From an uncultured Eubacteriales bacterium (GTDB taxonomy: Bacteria > Bacillota > Clostridia > Christensenellales > Aristaeellaceae), in assembly GCA_902782795.1 (NCBI GenBank), contig CACZOT010000061.1, positions 1 to 5,285 on the forward strand: 5,285 nt of DNA, written 5' to 3'. The notes below the pieces were generated by a model. The model saw only the letters and a program-made list of their open reading frames with translations, was not told the DNA's origin and did no database searches. Below, piece by piece: positions 1 through 5,063 of the stretch. Position numbers and translations under genes: made by a program. Positions within the stretch are counted from its first letter, which is position 1; every line of letters begins with the position of its first letter.

Positions 1-901
1 ACCAGCAGGCGATCTTGTCGTTCTGAGAGCGCATGAACTCGAGCATCTCGGGGGTGACTTCGCAAAGGAGGTCAACCTCGTTGTTGATCATGGCCATCTG
101 GCGGTTGGTGTCGTCGCCCAGGGCGCGCACCCACACGTACTTGGCGGGAGCGTCGGCCTCGGTGTAGCCATAGTAGGCGCCGCCGGCCACGCCCAGCGTG
201 GAGGACATCCAATCCTCGCGCAGCTCATAGAGCACCCACCAGCCGTTGGGATCGTAATCCTTCACGGTGTAGGGACCGGCCACGACGGGGTCGGAATCCT
301 TGAACTGGGTCACGTCTTCGACCTGGGAGTAGATGTGCTCCGGAACGATGCGGTAGCTGTTGCCCCAGATGGTGACGCCGAAGACCTGGGTCAGACGCGG
401 GAAGGGCTCGTTCATGATGAACTTGACGGTGTAATCGTCGACCTTCTCGACATGATCGAGGATCTGATTGAGGTAGGCGGTCATGGAGATGCCCTTCTCA
501 GTCGTCTGGATCATGGTAAAGGTGTAGACGACGTCGTCCGCGGTGAGATCGACACCGTCGGACCACTTGATGCCCTGACGGAGCTTCACGGTGAACTCGG
601 TGAAGTCTTCGTTGGCTTCGGGCATGCCGTCAGCGATTTCGCCGAACTGATCGCCCGCGGCGGTATCCATCTCCCACAGATGGCTCATCATGAGCTGGTG
701 GACGCCGAAGCCCATGGAGGAACCGATCATGTAGGGGTTGAAGATGCCGGGGTTGTCGGTCGGGGACTGGCACTCCATAACGAGGGTCTCGTTACGGGGC
801 GTGCCGACCTGGGTCAGCTCAGAGTCCGCGAAAGCGGTCATGCCCACGAACATCGTGAACACCATCGCCAGCGCGAGCACCAGGGACAGAGTCTTTTTCA
901 T
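1..901 (-). CDS. ABC transporter substrate-binding protein, family 5 (Opp/Dpp type), 3' end outside window
   Basis: This is the extracellular solute receptor of an ABC importer of the SBP_bac_5 family, whose members bind oligopeptides, nickel chelates or some oligosaccharides. The first 300 residues are visible; the family usually runs 500-600, so the C-terminal part lies beyond base 1. Residues 1-25 form a signal peptide: a KK n-region, a hydrophobic core and an AFA cleavage site before D26. There is no lipobox cysteine; the first Cys is residue 44. The family core is clear around residues 105-128 (VKLRQGIKWSDG, then TADDVVYTF), followed by a PFPRLTQVF stretch and a GPYTVKDYDPNGWW segment. 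The ATG at 899-901 is set by AAAGGAGG at 911-918, 9 bases upstream. The gene is divergent from the plus-strand gene at 1178, and permease and ATPase genes may follow to the left. The ligand cannot be told from sequence. Family assignment is confident. Confidence 0.93.
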   Translation of the reverse strand, partial: MKKTLSLVLALAMVFTMFVGMTAFADSELTQVGTPRNETLVMECQSPTDNPGIFNPYMIGSSMGFGVHQLMMSHLWEMDTAAGDQFGEIADGMPEANEDFTEFTVKLRQGIKWSDGVDLTADDVVYTFTMIQTTEKGISMTAYLNQILDHVEKVDDYTVKFIMNEPFPRLTQVFGVTIWGNSYRIVPEHIYSQVEDVTQFKDSDPVVAGPYTVKDYDPNGWWVLYELREDWMSSTLGVAGGAYYGYTEADAPAKYVWVRALGDDTNRQMAMINNEVDLLCEVTPEMLEFMRSQNDKIACW

Positions 902-926
902 GTGAAAAGACCTCCTTTTATAACTC

Positions 927-946
927 AAACGGACGCGCGTCCGCTT
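927..946. promoter_or_regulatory. GC-rich palindrome next to the first repeat, possible LacI-type operator
   Basis: A perfect 14-base palindrome, CGGACGCGCGTCCG (930-943), extends to 20 bases (927-946) with a single mismatched pair. It is centred on CG, a feature shared by many LacI-family operators. It sits between the repeat at 948-967 and the Shine-Dalgarno at 911-918. A continuous palindrome is a better protein-binding site than a hairpin because it has no natural loop. No regulator gene is in the window. Confidence 0.45.
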
Positions 947-947
947 G

Positions 948-967
948 GTTCGAAAATAGTTTCGAAC
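948..967. promoter_or_regulatory. Inverted repeat in the binding-protein leader (operator or RNA hairpin)
   Basis: Perfect 8-base arms GTTCGAAA (948-955) and TTTCGAAC (960-967) flank a 4-base centre. The repeat lies about 30-50 bases downstream of the predicted start site and upstream of the ribosome binding site. It could be a repressor operator acting as a roadblock, or an RNA stem of 8 pairs with a 4-base loop. The symmetry is seen directly; the role is inferred. Confidence 0.5.
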
Positions 968-1001
968 ATTTTCTAAACTCTTTGATAACACATTTACGAT
1001 G

Positions 1002-1030
1002 ATTTTAACACGCCGCCATTGTTTTGTCAA
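1002..1030 (-). promoter_or_regulatory. Sigma-70/SigA-type promoter of the substrate-binding protein gene
   Basis: Read on the minus strand, a perfect TTGACA (1025-1030) is followed by a 17-base spacer and TAAAAT (1002-1007). Transcription would start near 995 and give a leader of about 94 bases before the ATG at 901. This is the best promoter in the intergenic region. It points only toward the binding-protein gene. Confidence 0.8.
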
Positions 1031-1160
1031 CCGGATTGTCCCCATATCCGTTTTTCCGCTTTCCCCCATTTATTTGCTTGCAAGCTGATGTTTTTGCCAG
1101 ATTTTGTACTTTTCCCGGAACCCGGTGCGGCGCGGCGCCGTCTTATGAGTACAATTGGCA

Positions 1161-1170
1161 AAAAAGGAGG
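1161..1170 (+). promoter_or_regulatory. Ribosome binding site fixing the start at 1178
   Basis: AAAAAGGAGG ends 7 bases before the ATG at 1178. It rules out the longer in-frame reading that begins at 1019, whose first 53 residues would cross unrelated leader sequence. A TACAAT at 1150-1155 resembles a -10 box but has no acceptable -35 partner in the GC-rich stretch before it, so the promoter of this unit is not resolved. Confidence 0.8.
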
Positions 1171-1177
1171 CGCGCCC

Positions 1178-1585
1178 ATGAACGGCAAGAAGAAGTGCAA
1201 GATCCTCAAGGAGATCCGCGCCCAGATCGCCCAGGCGAACGACATCTCCCTGGTCGTGAACGAATGCACCCACAAGGGCGAATGCCGCGGCACCTGCCCG
1301 CGCTGCGAGGCGGAGGTGCGCTATCTCGAGCAGGAGCTGGAGAAACGCCGTCAGCTCGGCAAGCGCATCGCCCTGGCGGGCGTGTCCGTTGGCGTGACGG
1401 TGGCGCTGTCGGGCTGCTCGGTCCTGGAGGACATGGCCTGGTCCGTCCGCGAGATGTTCCGCGGCCGGGACGACGGCGATATCATCGACGTCATGGGCGA
1501 CGTGCCCATGTACGATCCCACGGAGCTGCCCGAAGAGTTCCTGATGGGCGAGGTCGAAGCGCTCCCGCCGGATTTCGAGGGCTGA
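1178..1585 (+). CDS. Small four-cysteine protein with internal lipoprotein-type segment (uncharacterised)
   Basis: This is a 135-aa protein of unknown function; similar small proteins are familiar to me from gut Clostridia, but I know no assigned role. It has three parts. Residues 1-61 are charged and mostly helical-looking, with a cysteine cluster C30-x5-C36-x3-C40-x2-C43 suited to binding zinc or an Fe-S cluster, then a Glu/Arg-rich helix (residues 44-60). Residues 62-80 look like a signal or anchor segment: K62-R63, a hydrophobic run, and L77-S78-G79-C80, which fits a lipobox. Residues 81-135 form an acidic tail rich in Asp, Glu and Pro. A lipoprotein signal some 60 residues into the chain is unusual; the segment could be a transmembrane anchor or a processing site. 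The stop is one base before the start of the radical SAM gene, so the two are very likely co-translated and may work together. The start is set by the strong ribosome binding site at 1161-1170. Confidence 0.85.
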   Translation: MNGKKKCKILKEIRAQIAQANDISLVVNECTHKGECRGTCPRCEAEVRYLEQELEKRRQLGKRIALAGVSVGVTVALSGCSVLEDMAWSVREMFRGRDDGDIIDVMGDVPMYDPTELPEEFLMGEVEALPPDFEG

Positions 1586-1586
1586 G

Positions 1587-2207
1587 ATGAACGCGCCCGT
1601 GTTTCCGCTGATCGGCTTCGAGCGCCTGCGCATGGCCATCGACGGCCGCGGCGTCACGACCCTGGCCGCCGCCTGGGGCTGTCCCCTGCGCTGCCGCTAT
1701 TGCCTGAACCCCCAATCCTGGCGCGAGGATACGCTCGTGCGCCGCGTCACGCCGGAGGAGCTTTACGCCATGGCCCGCGTGGACGATCTCTATTTCCGCG
1801 CCACGGGCGGAGGCGTCACCTTCGGCGGCGGCGAACCTTTGCTGCGCGCGCAGTTCATCCGCGCGTTCCGGGGCGTATGCGGGCGGGATTGGCATCTGAC
1901 GGTGGAGACGTGCCTGAACGTGCCGGAGGAGAACGTGCGCGCGGTACTGGGGCAGGTGGACGAGTTCGTGGTCGATATCAAGGATACGGACGGAGAGATC
2001 TACCGCCGCTACACCGGCGCGGACAGCGCCCAGGCCCGTTCCAACCTGGCCCTGCTCCTGCGCGAAGCCGGGCCGGAGCGCGTGGTCGTTCGCGTGCCCG
2101 CCATTCCCGGGTACAATACCCCTGAGGATCAGGAGCGCAGCCGTGAGCGTCTGGCCGCCCTAGGCGCACGGAGATTCGACCTGTTCCCCTATATCGTGCG
2201 GGAATAG
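1587..2207 (+). CDS. PflA-like radical SAM protein, short form
   Basis: This is a radical SAM enzyme related to pyruvate formate-lyase activating enzyme and other glycyl-radical activases. It would bind a [4Fe-4S] cluster and cleave S-adenosylmethionine in the cytoplasm. The cluster motif is C32-x3-C36-x2-C39. A glycine-rich GGGVT at 74-78 leads into FGGGEP at 79-84, the SAM-binding GGE region in PflA style. VET at 106-108, VDIKD at 129-133 and VPAIPGYN at 170-177 match later strands of the same fold. At 206 aa it is shorter than E. coli PflA (about 246 aa): it ends soon after the LFPY strand (199-202) and lacks the usual C-terminal extension. No extra ferredoxin-type Cys cluster is present. 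Only one base separates it from the four-Cys gene upstream, and the local Shine-Dalgarno is weak, which suggests translational coupling. The window has no glycyl radical enzyme, so the substrate is unknown. Radical SAM identity is near certain; activase function is a guess from similarity. Confidence 0.92.
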   Translation: MNAPVFPLIGFERLRMAIDGRGVTTLAAAWGCPLRCRYCLNPQSWREDTLVRRVTPEELYAMARVDDLYFRATGGGVTFGGGEPLLRAQFIRAFRGVCGRDWHLTVETCLNVPEENVRAVLGQVDEFVVDIKDTDGEIYRRYTGADSAQARSNLALLLREAGPERVVVRVPAIPGYNTPEDQERSRERLAALGARRFDLFPYIVRE

Positions 2208-2219
2208 GCGCTCCCCCAC

Positions 2220-2242
2220 GCCGCCTTCGGGCGGCTTTTTTT
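2220..2242 (+). terminator. Rho-independent terminator of the radical SAM unit
   Basis: A perfect 6-base-pair stem GCCGCC/GGCGGC (2220-2225 and 2230-2235) with a stable TTCG tetraloop is followed by seven Ts (2236-2242). It starts 13 bases after the TAG stop at 2205-2207 and closes the two-gene unit. Confidence 0.92.
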
Positions 2243-2243
2243 G

Positions 2244-2272
2244 TTGCCATTTGCGGCTTCGGCGCGTATAAT
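2244..2272 (+). promoter_or_regulatory. Strong SigA-type promoter of the acyltransferase gene
   Basis: TTGCCA (2244-2249), a 17-base spacer and a perfect TATAAT (2267-2272) give a predicted start near 2279 and a leader of about 27 bases. The -35 box begins two bases after the T-run of the upstream terminator, so the two units are separated within a very short space. Confidence 0.82.
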
Positions 2273-2293
2273 GGCAGCGGTAATCTGTCTGTT

Positions 2294-2299
2294 GGGGAG
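2294..2299 (+). promoter_or_regulatory. Ribosome binding site for the acyltransferase gene
   Basis: GGGGAG lies 6 bases before the ATG at 2306. It favours that start over the internal ATG at 2333 (residue 10). Confidence 0.7.
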
Positions 2300-2305
2300 C
2301 AAAAG

Positions 2306-3577
2306 ATGAAGCGGGAATTCGAGCGGTTCGATATGAAACAGCGCCCGCGGCGCACGAAGTGGTACCTGCGGCCGCTGACGATCGCCATCAGCCTGCCAGG
2401 CGTCTGGCGCCACCGGGCGAAGATCGTCAAGGTCGGCTGCGAAGGGCTCCGGCCGCCCTATCTGCTCCTGTGCAACCACAACGCCTTCCAGGATTTCAAG
2501 GTGGCGACCAAGGCCATCTGGCCGCAGACGGCCAACTATGTCGTGGCCATCGACGGCTTCATCGGCCGGGAAAAGCTCCTGCGGGACGTGGGCTGCATCT
2601 GCAAGCGCAAGTTTACCAACGATATCCTCCTCATCCGCCACCTCCAGCAGACCATCAAAAACGGCGACGTGGCCGTCATCTACCCGGAGGCGCGCTATTC
2701 CCTCTGCGGTACGACGGCGGTCCTGCCGGAATCTCTGGGCAAGCTTTGCCGCATCCTGCGCGTGCCGGTGGCGGCGCTGATCTGCCACGGGCACCACGTC
2801 AATTCCCCCTTCTGGAACACGCGCGACCGCGGCGTGAAGCCCACCGAGGCCGAGATGCGCCTCCTCTTCACGCCGGAGGAGCTCAGGACCGCCCCCACCG
2901 ACGAGATCAACCGCCGCCTCGTCGAGGCCTTCCAGTACGACGACTTCGCCTGGCAGAAAGAGCGCGGCCTCCGCGTGACCGCTCCCTGGCGCGCCGAGGG
3001 GCTCCACAAGGTGCTCTACCAGTGCGCGGCCTGCGGGACGGAATTCCGCATGGCCTCCCGGGGAGACCACCTCTCCTGCGCCGCCTGCGGGAAACAGTGG
3101 CAAATGCTGGAGACGGGCGAACTGCGCGCCCTGAGCGGGGAGACGGAGTTTTCCCACATTCCCGATTGGTACGAGTGGGAGCGCGCCAACGTGCGCGCCG
3201 AGGTCGAGCGCGGGGAATACTCCAGCGGGGAGCTGCCCGTCACGGTGGATTCCCTCCCCAACGCGCGCCGCTTCGTGCGCCTGGGAGAGGGCACGCTCGT
3301 CCACGATATGAACGGGTTCAACGTGCGCGGGACCGACGTGGACGGCGACCCCTTCGAGATGGTCAAGACCGTGCCCAGCCTCTATTCCTGCCACATCGAG
3401 TACGATTACCTGGGCAAACACGGAGACTGCGTGGATCTCAACACCCTCGAGGACACCTGGTACATCTACCCGCATGGAAAGCCCTTCTCCGTCACCAAGA
3501 TGGCCCTGGCTACGGAGGAGCTCTACTTTGCCTGGCGACGGGCCGAGGGACGCCCCTGCCCTGCCGGGCTGGCCTGA
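2306..3577 (+). CDS. PlsC-type acyltransferase fused to a zinc ribbon and an unassigned C-terminal region
   Basis: This 423-aa protein has an N-terminal lysophospholipid acyltransferase domain (about 45-210) of the 1-acylglycerol-3-phosphate acyltransferase (PlsC) superfamily, which transfers acyl groups to lipid acceptors at the membrane. The catalytic H-x4-D is H58 to D63 (NHNAFQD), and the acceptor-site motif appears as YPEAR at 126-130, a variant of the usual PEGTR. Plain PlsC proteins are about 200-250 aa, so nearly half of this chain is extra. C240-x2-C243 and C258-x2-C261 form a zinc ribbon. Residues 265-423 contain no motif I can name but are rich in aromatic residues (DWYEWER, the DTWYIYPHG stretch). 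There is no obvious transmembrane helix, so any membrane contact is probably peripheral. I recognise this whole architecture from Clostridia, so the fusion is not an artefact. It has its own promoter at 2244-2272. Whether it makes phosphatidic acid or acylates another molecule is not decided by sequence; housekeeping PlsC is usually the short form. Confidence 0.88.
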   Translation: MKREFERFDMKQRPRRTKWYLRPLTIAISLPGVWRHRAKIVKVGCEGLRPPYLLLCNHNAFQDFKVATKAIWPQTANYVVAIDGFIGREKLLRDVGCICKRKFTNDILLIRHLQQTIKNGDVAVIYPEARYSLCGTTAVLPESLGKLCRILRVPVAALICHGHHVNSPFWNTRDRGVKPTEAEMRLLFTPEELRTAPTDEINRRLVEAFQYDDFAWQKERGLRVTAPWRAEGLHKVLYQCAACGTEFRMASRGDHLSCAACGKQWQMLETGELRALSGETEFSHIPDWYEWERANVRAEVERGEYSSGELPVTVDSLPNARRFVRLGEGTLVHDMNGFNVRGTDVDGDPFEMVKTVPSLYSCHIEYDYLGKHGDCVDLNTLEDTWYIYPHGKPFSVTKMALATEELYFAWRRAEGRPCPAGLA

Positions 3578-3590
3578 CGCACAGGTAGTC

Positions 3591-3611
3591 CAGACTTTGG
3601 TCTGTTATTTT
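3591..3611 (+). terminator. Weak hairpin with T-rich tail between acyltransferase and alpha-galactosidase genes
   Basis: CAGAC (3591-3595) and GTCTG (3600-3604) can pair around a 4-base loop and are followed by TTATTTT (3605-3611). The stem is only 5 pairs and the T-run is interrupted, so this would be a weak or partial terminator. The 57-base gap holds no convincing promoter, so partial read-through into the alpha-galactosidase gene is plausible. It could equally be a regulator site. Confidence 0.3.
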
Positions 3612-3620
3612 GAATACGCA

Positions 3621-3626
3621 AAGGAG
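3621..3626 (+). promoter_or_regulatory. Ribosome binding site for the alpha-galactosidase gene
   Basis: AAGGAG lies 8 bases before the ATG at 3635. It confirms the short N-terminus that enters the catalytic domain at once, with no signal peptide. Confidence 0.8.
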
Positions 3627-3634
3627 AGAACGCT

Positions 3635-4810
3635 ATGCTGGCCAACCGCGCCCCCATGGGCTTCAACACCTGGAACACCTTCGGAGAGAACATTTCGGAC
3701 GAGCTCATCCGCCAGACCGCGGACATGATGGTGGAAAAGGGCTACCTCGCGGCGGGGTACGAATACCTCGTCATCGACGATTGCTGGCAGGAGAAGACCC
3801 GCTCGGAGGACGGCCGTCTCGTTCCGGACCACAAGAAGTTCCCCAGCGGCATCAAGCCCGTGGCGGATTACGTCCACTCCAAGGGCCTGAAATTCGGCAT
3901 CTATTCCGACGCGGGCGTGCGCACCTGCGCGGGCTACCCCGGCAGCTACGACCATGAGTACGTCGACGCGGCCACCTTCGCCGAATGGGGCGTGGATTTC
4001 CTCAAGTACGATTTCTGCCATTTCCCCCACGCCGGAGATTGCAAGACCCGCTATCTCACGATGGCCATGGCCCTGCGCTCCTGCGGGCGGGAGATCCTCT
4101 TCTCCGCGTGCAACTGGGGCGAGCAGGAGCCCTGGAACTGGATGCGGGCCGTCGGCGCGCACATGTACCGCTCCACGGGCGATATCATCGACACGTTCAA
4201 GTCCTTTACGGATATCGCCAAGGCCCAGCTCCCCCACTTCAACGCCAACGCCCCGGGCTGCTACAACGATATCGATATGCTGACCGTGGGCATGTACGGC
4301 AAGGGCAACGTCGGTTACGGCACCGCCTGCTCGGACAACGAATACCGCATGCAGTTCGCCCTCTGGTGCCTGATGGGCGCGCCGCTCATGCTGGGCGGAG
4401 ACCTGCGGGGGATGAACCCCTTCTGTGAGGAGCTGCTGCGCAACAAGGAGCTCATCGCCATCGATCAGGACGAGGAGTGCCGCCCGCCCTACGTGGTCAG
4501 CCATCCCTGGGTGCACCGCACGGGCGAAGTCGGCGGCGAGCGCTATCCCTTCGCCGAATCTCAGGCGTTCGTGCTCGTGAAGCAGCTCTCCGGCGGAGAG
4601 TTCGCCCTGGCCTTCGTCAAGCTCGAAGAAGGCTCCGCGCCCATGGAACTCCTTCTCGCCGACGCGGGCATCCCCTACGGCTCCGGGTTCGACGTGGAGA
4701 TGACCGACGTCTTCACCGGCGAAAAGCTCGCCCCGCAGCGGGACGTCTTCACCGCCACTGTGGACGGCCACGATATGAAGCTCTACCGCTGCCGCCTGGT
4801 GAAGCGCTGA
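3635..4810 (+). CDS. Alpha-galactosidase, glycoside hydrolase family 27, cytoplasmic
   Basis: This 391-aa enzyme should release terminal alpha-linked galactose from melibiose- or raffinose-type sugars by the retaining mechanism of GH27. The (beta/alpha)8 barrel begins at once with MGFNTWNTF (8-16, the GWNSW-like signature), followed by VIDDCW (46-51) and FGIYSDAG (87-94). LKYDFC (123-128) carries the nucleophile D126, and RSTGDIID (179-186) carries the acid/base D183; both are assigned by alignment from memory with the human alpha-galactosidase motifs. The PLMLGGDLR stretch and AIDQDE close the barrel, and the last 90 or so residues form the usual beta-sandwich. Length is normal for a single-domain bacterial GH27. 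There is no signal peptide or carbohydrate-binding module, so it should work inside the cell on imported sugar. GH27 also includes alpha-N-acetylgalactosaminidases and isomaltodextranases, so the exact substrate is open. Its TGA overlaps the next start (TGATG), so the two genes are translationally coupled. Confidence 0.93.
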   Translation: MLANRAPMGFNTWNTFGENISDELIRQTADMMVEKGYLAAGYEYLVIDDCWQEKTRSEDGRLVPDHKKFPSGIKPVADYVHSKGLKFGIYSDAGVRTCAGYPGSYDHEYVDAATFAEWGVDFLKYDFCHFPHAGDCKTRYLTMAMALRSCGREILFSACNWGEQEPWNWMRAVGAHMYRSTGDIIDTFKSFTDIAKAQLPHFNANAPGCYNDIDMLTVGMYGKGNVGYGTACSDNEYRMQFALWCLMGAPLMLGGDLRGMNPFCEELLRNKELIAIDQDEECRPPYVVSHPWVHRTGEVGGERYPFAESQAFVLVKQLSGGEFALAFVKLEEGSAPMELLLADAGIPYGSGFDVEMTDVFTGEKLAPQRDVFTATVDGHDMKLYRCRLVKR

Positions 4811-5025
4811 TGGCTGCCTGCCGCGCCTGCGGACGGGCGCTGACGGGCGACGAGATCGGCATGACCAAGAAGATGATCAACCGCGGCGCGCGGGAATTCT
4901 TCTGCATGGACTGCCTGGCCGCGTACCACAGGGTGCCCGTCGAGGCGCTGTACAAGAAGCTCAAGGAGTTTCGCGCCATGGGCTGCACGCTCTTCGCGCC
5001 GCTTCCCGAACGGGATGATCGATAA
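4810..5025 (+). CDS. Small four-cysteine zinc-finger-like protein (uncharacterised)
   Basis: This is a 71-aa protein beginning at the ATG that overlaps the alpha-galactosidase stop by one base (4810). Two knuckles, C4-x2-C7 and C32-x2-C35, should hold one zinc ion. Between them lies a conserved-looking LTGDEIGMTKKMINRGA stretch, and after them a basic helix (AYHRVPVEALYKKLKEFRAMGCTLF) ending in G58-C59. There is no signal peptide or membrane segment, so it is cytoplasmic. I recognise similar small proteins from Clostridia (the pattern Cys pair, DEIG, K-NRG, F-C-x2-C, GC-TLF), but I know no assigned function. Possible roles are nucleic acid binding or an accessory role to its neighbour; coupling to a sugar hydrolase does not settle this. 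The weak local Shine-Dalgarno fits re-initiation after the alpha-galactosidase. The transcript ends at the hairpin 2 bases downstream. Confidence 0.85.
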   Translation: MAACRACGRALTGDEIGMTKKMINRGAREFFCMDCLAAYHRVPVEALYKKLKEFRAMGCTLFAPLPERDDR

Positions 5026-5026
5026 C

Positions 5027-5059
5027 AGAGCCGGGGCCGCTTTACAGCGCCCCGGCTCT
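5027..5059. terminator. Bidirectional terminator hairpin between convergent genes
   Basis: AGAGCCGGGG (5027-5036) pairs perfectly with CCCCGGCTCT (5050-5059), and the stem can extend through CGC/GCG (5038-5040 and 5047-5049) past a bulged C. The stem lies between the stop at 5025 on the plus strand and the stop at 5064 on the minus strand, so it can end both transcripts. The T-tract is poor on each side, so termination rests on the strong GC-rich stem. Confidence 0.75.
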
Positions 5060-5063
5060 TGGT

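Noticed and set aside
335..976. Plus-strand open frame of 213 codons
   Set aside because: It lies antisense to the substrate-binding protein, whose family motifs, signal peptide, promoter and ribosome binding site are all clear on the minus strand; the plus-strand reading resembles no protein.
1076..1085. GCTTGCAAGC palindrome in the divergent intergenic region
   Set aside because: It is a perfect 10-base palindrome but too short and too isolated to call an operator without conservation data.
1150..1155. TACAAT as the -10 box for the four-Cys gene
   Set aside because: No -35 box lies 16-18 bases upstream, where the sequence is almost pure G and C, and the start site would fall inside the ribosome binding site.
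1019..1177. Longer N-terminus for the four-Cys protein starting at 1019
   Set aside because: The strong AAAAAGGAGG just before 1178 marks the real start, and the extra residues would overlap the -35 region of the divergent promoter.
2189..3475. Minus-strand open frame of 428 codons
   Set aside because: It is the mirror of the acyltransferase gene in GC-rich DNA; it has low-complexity composition, no family motif, and runs through the terminator and promoter at 2220-2272.
3605..4771. Minus-strand open frame of 388 codons
   Set aside because: It is antisense to the GH27 gene, which shows intact catalytic motifs; the reverse reading is rich in Ala, Gly, Val and His with no recognisable domain.
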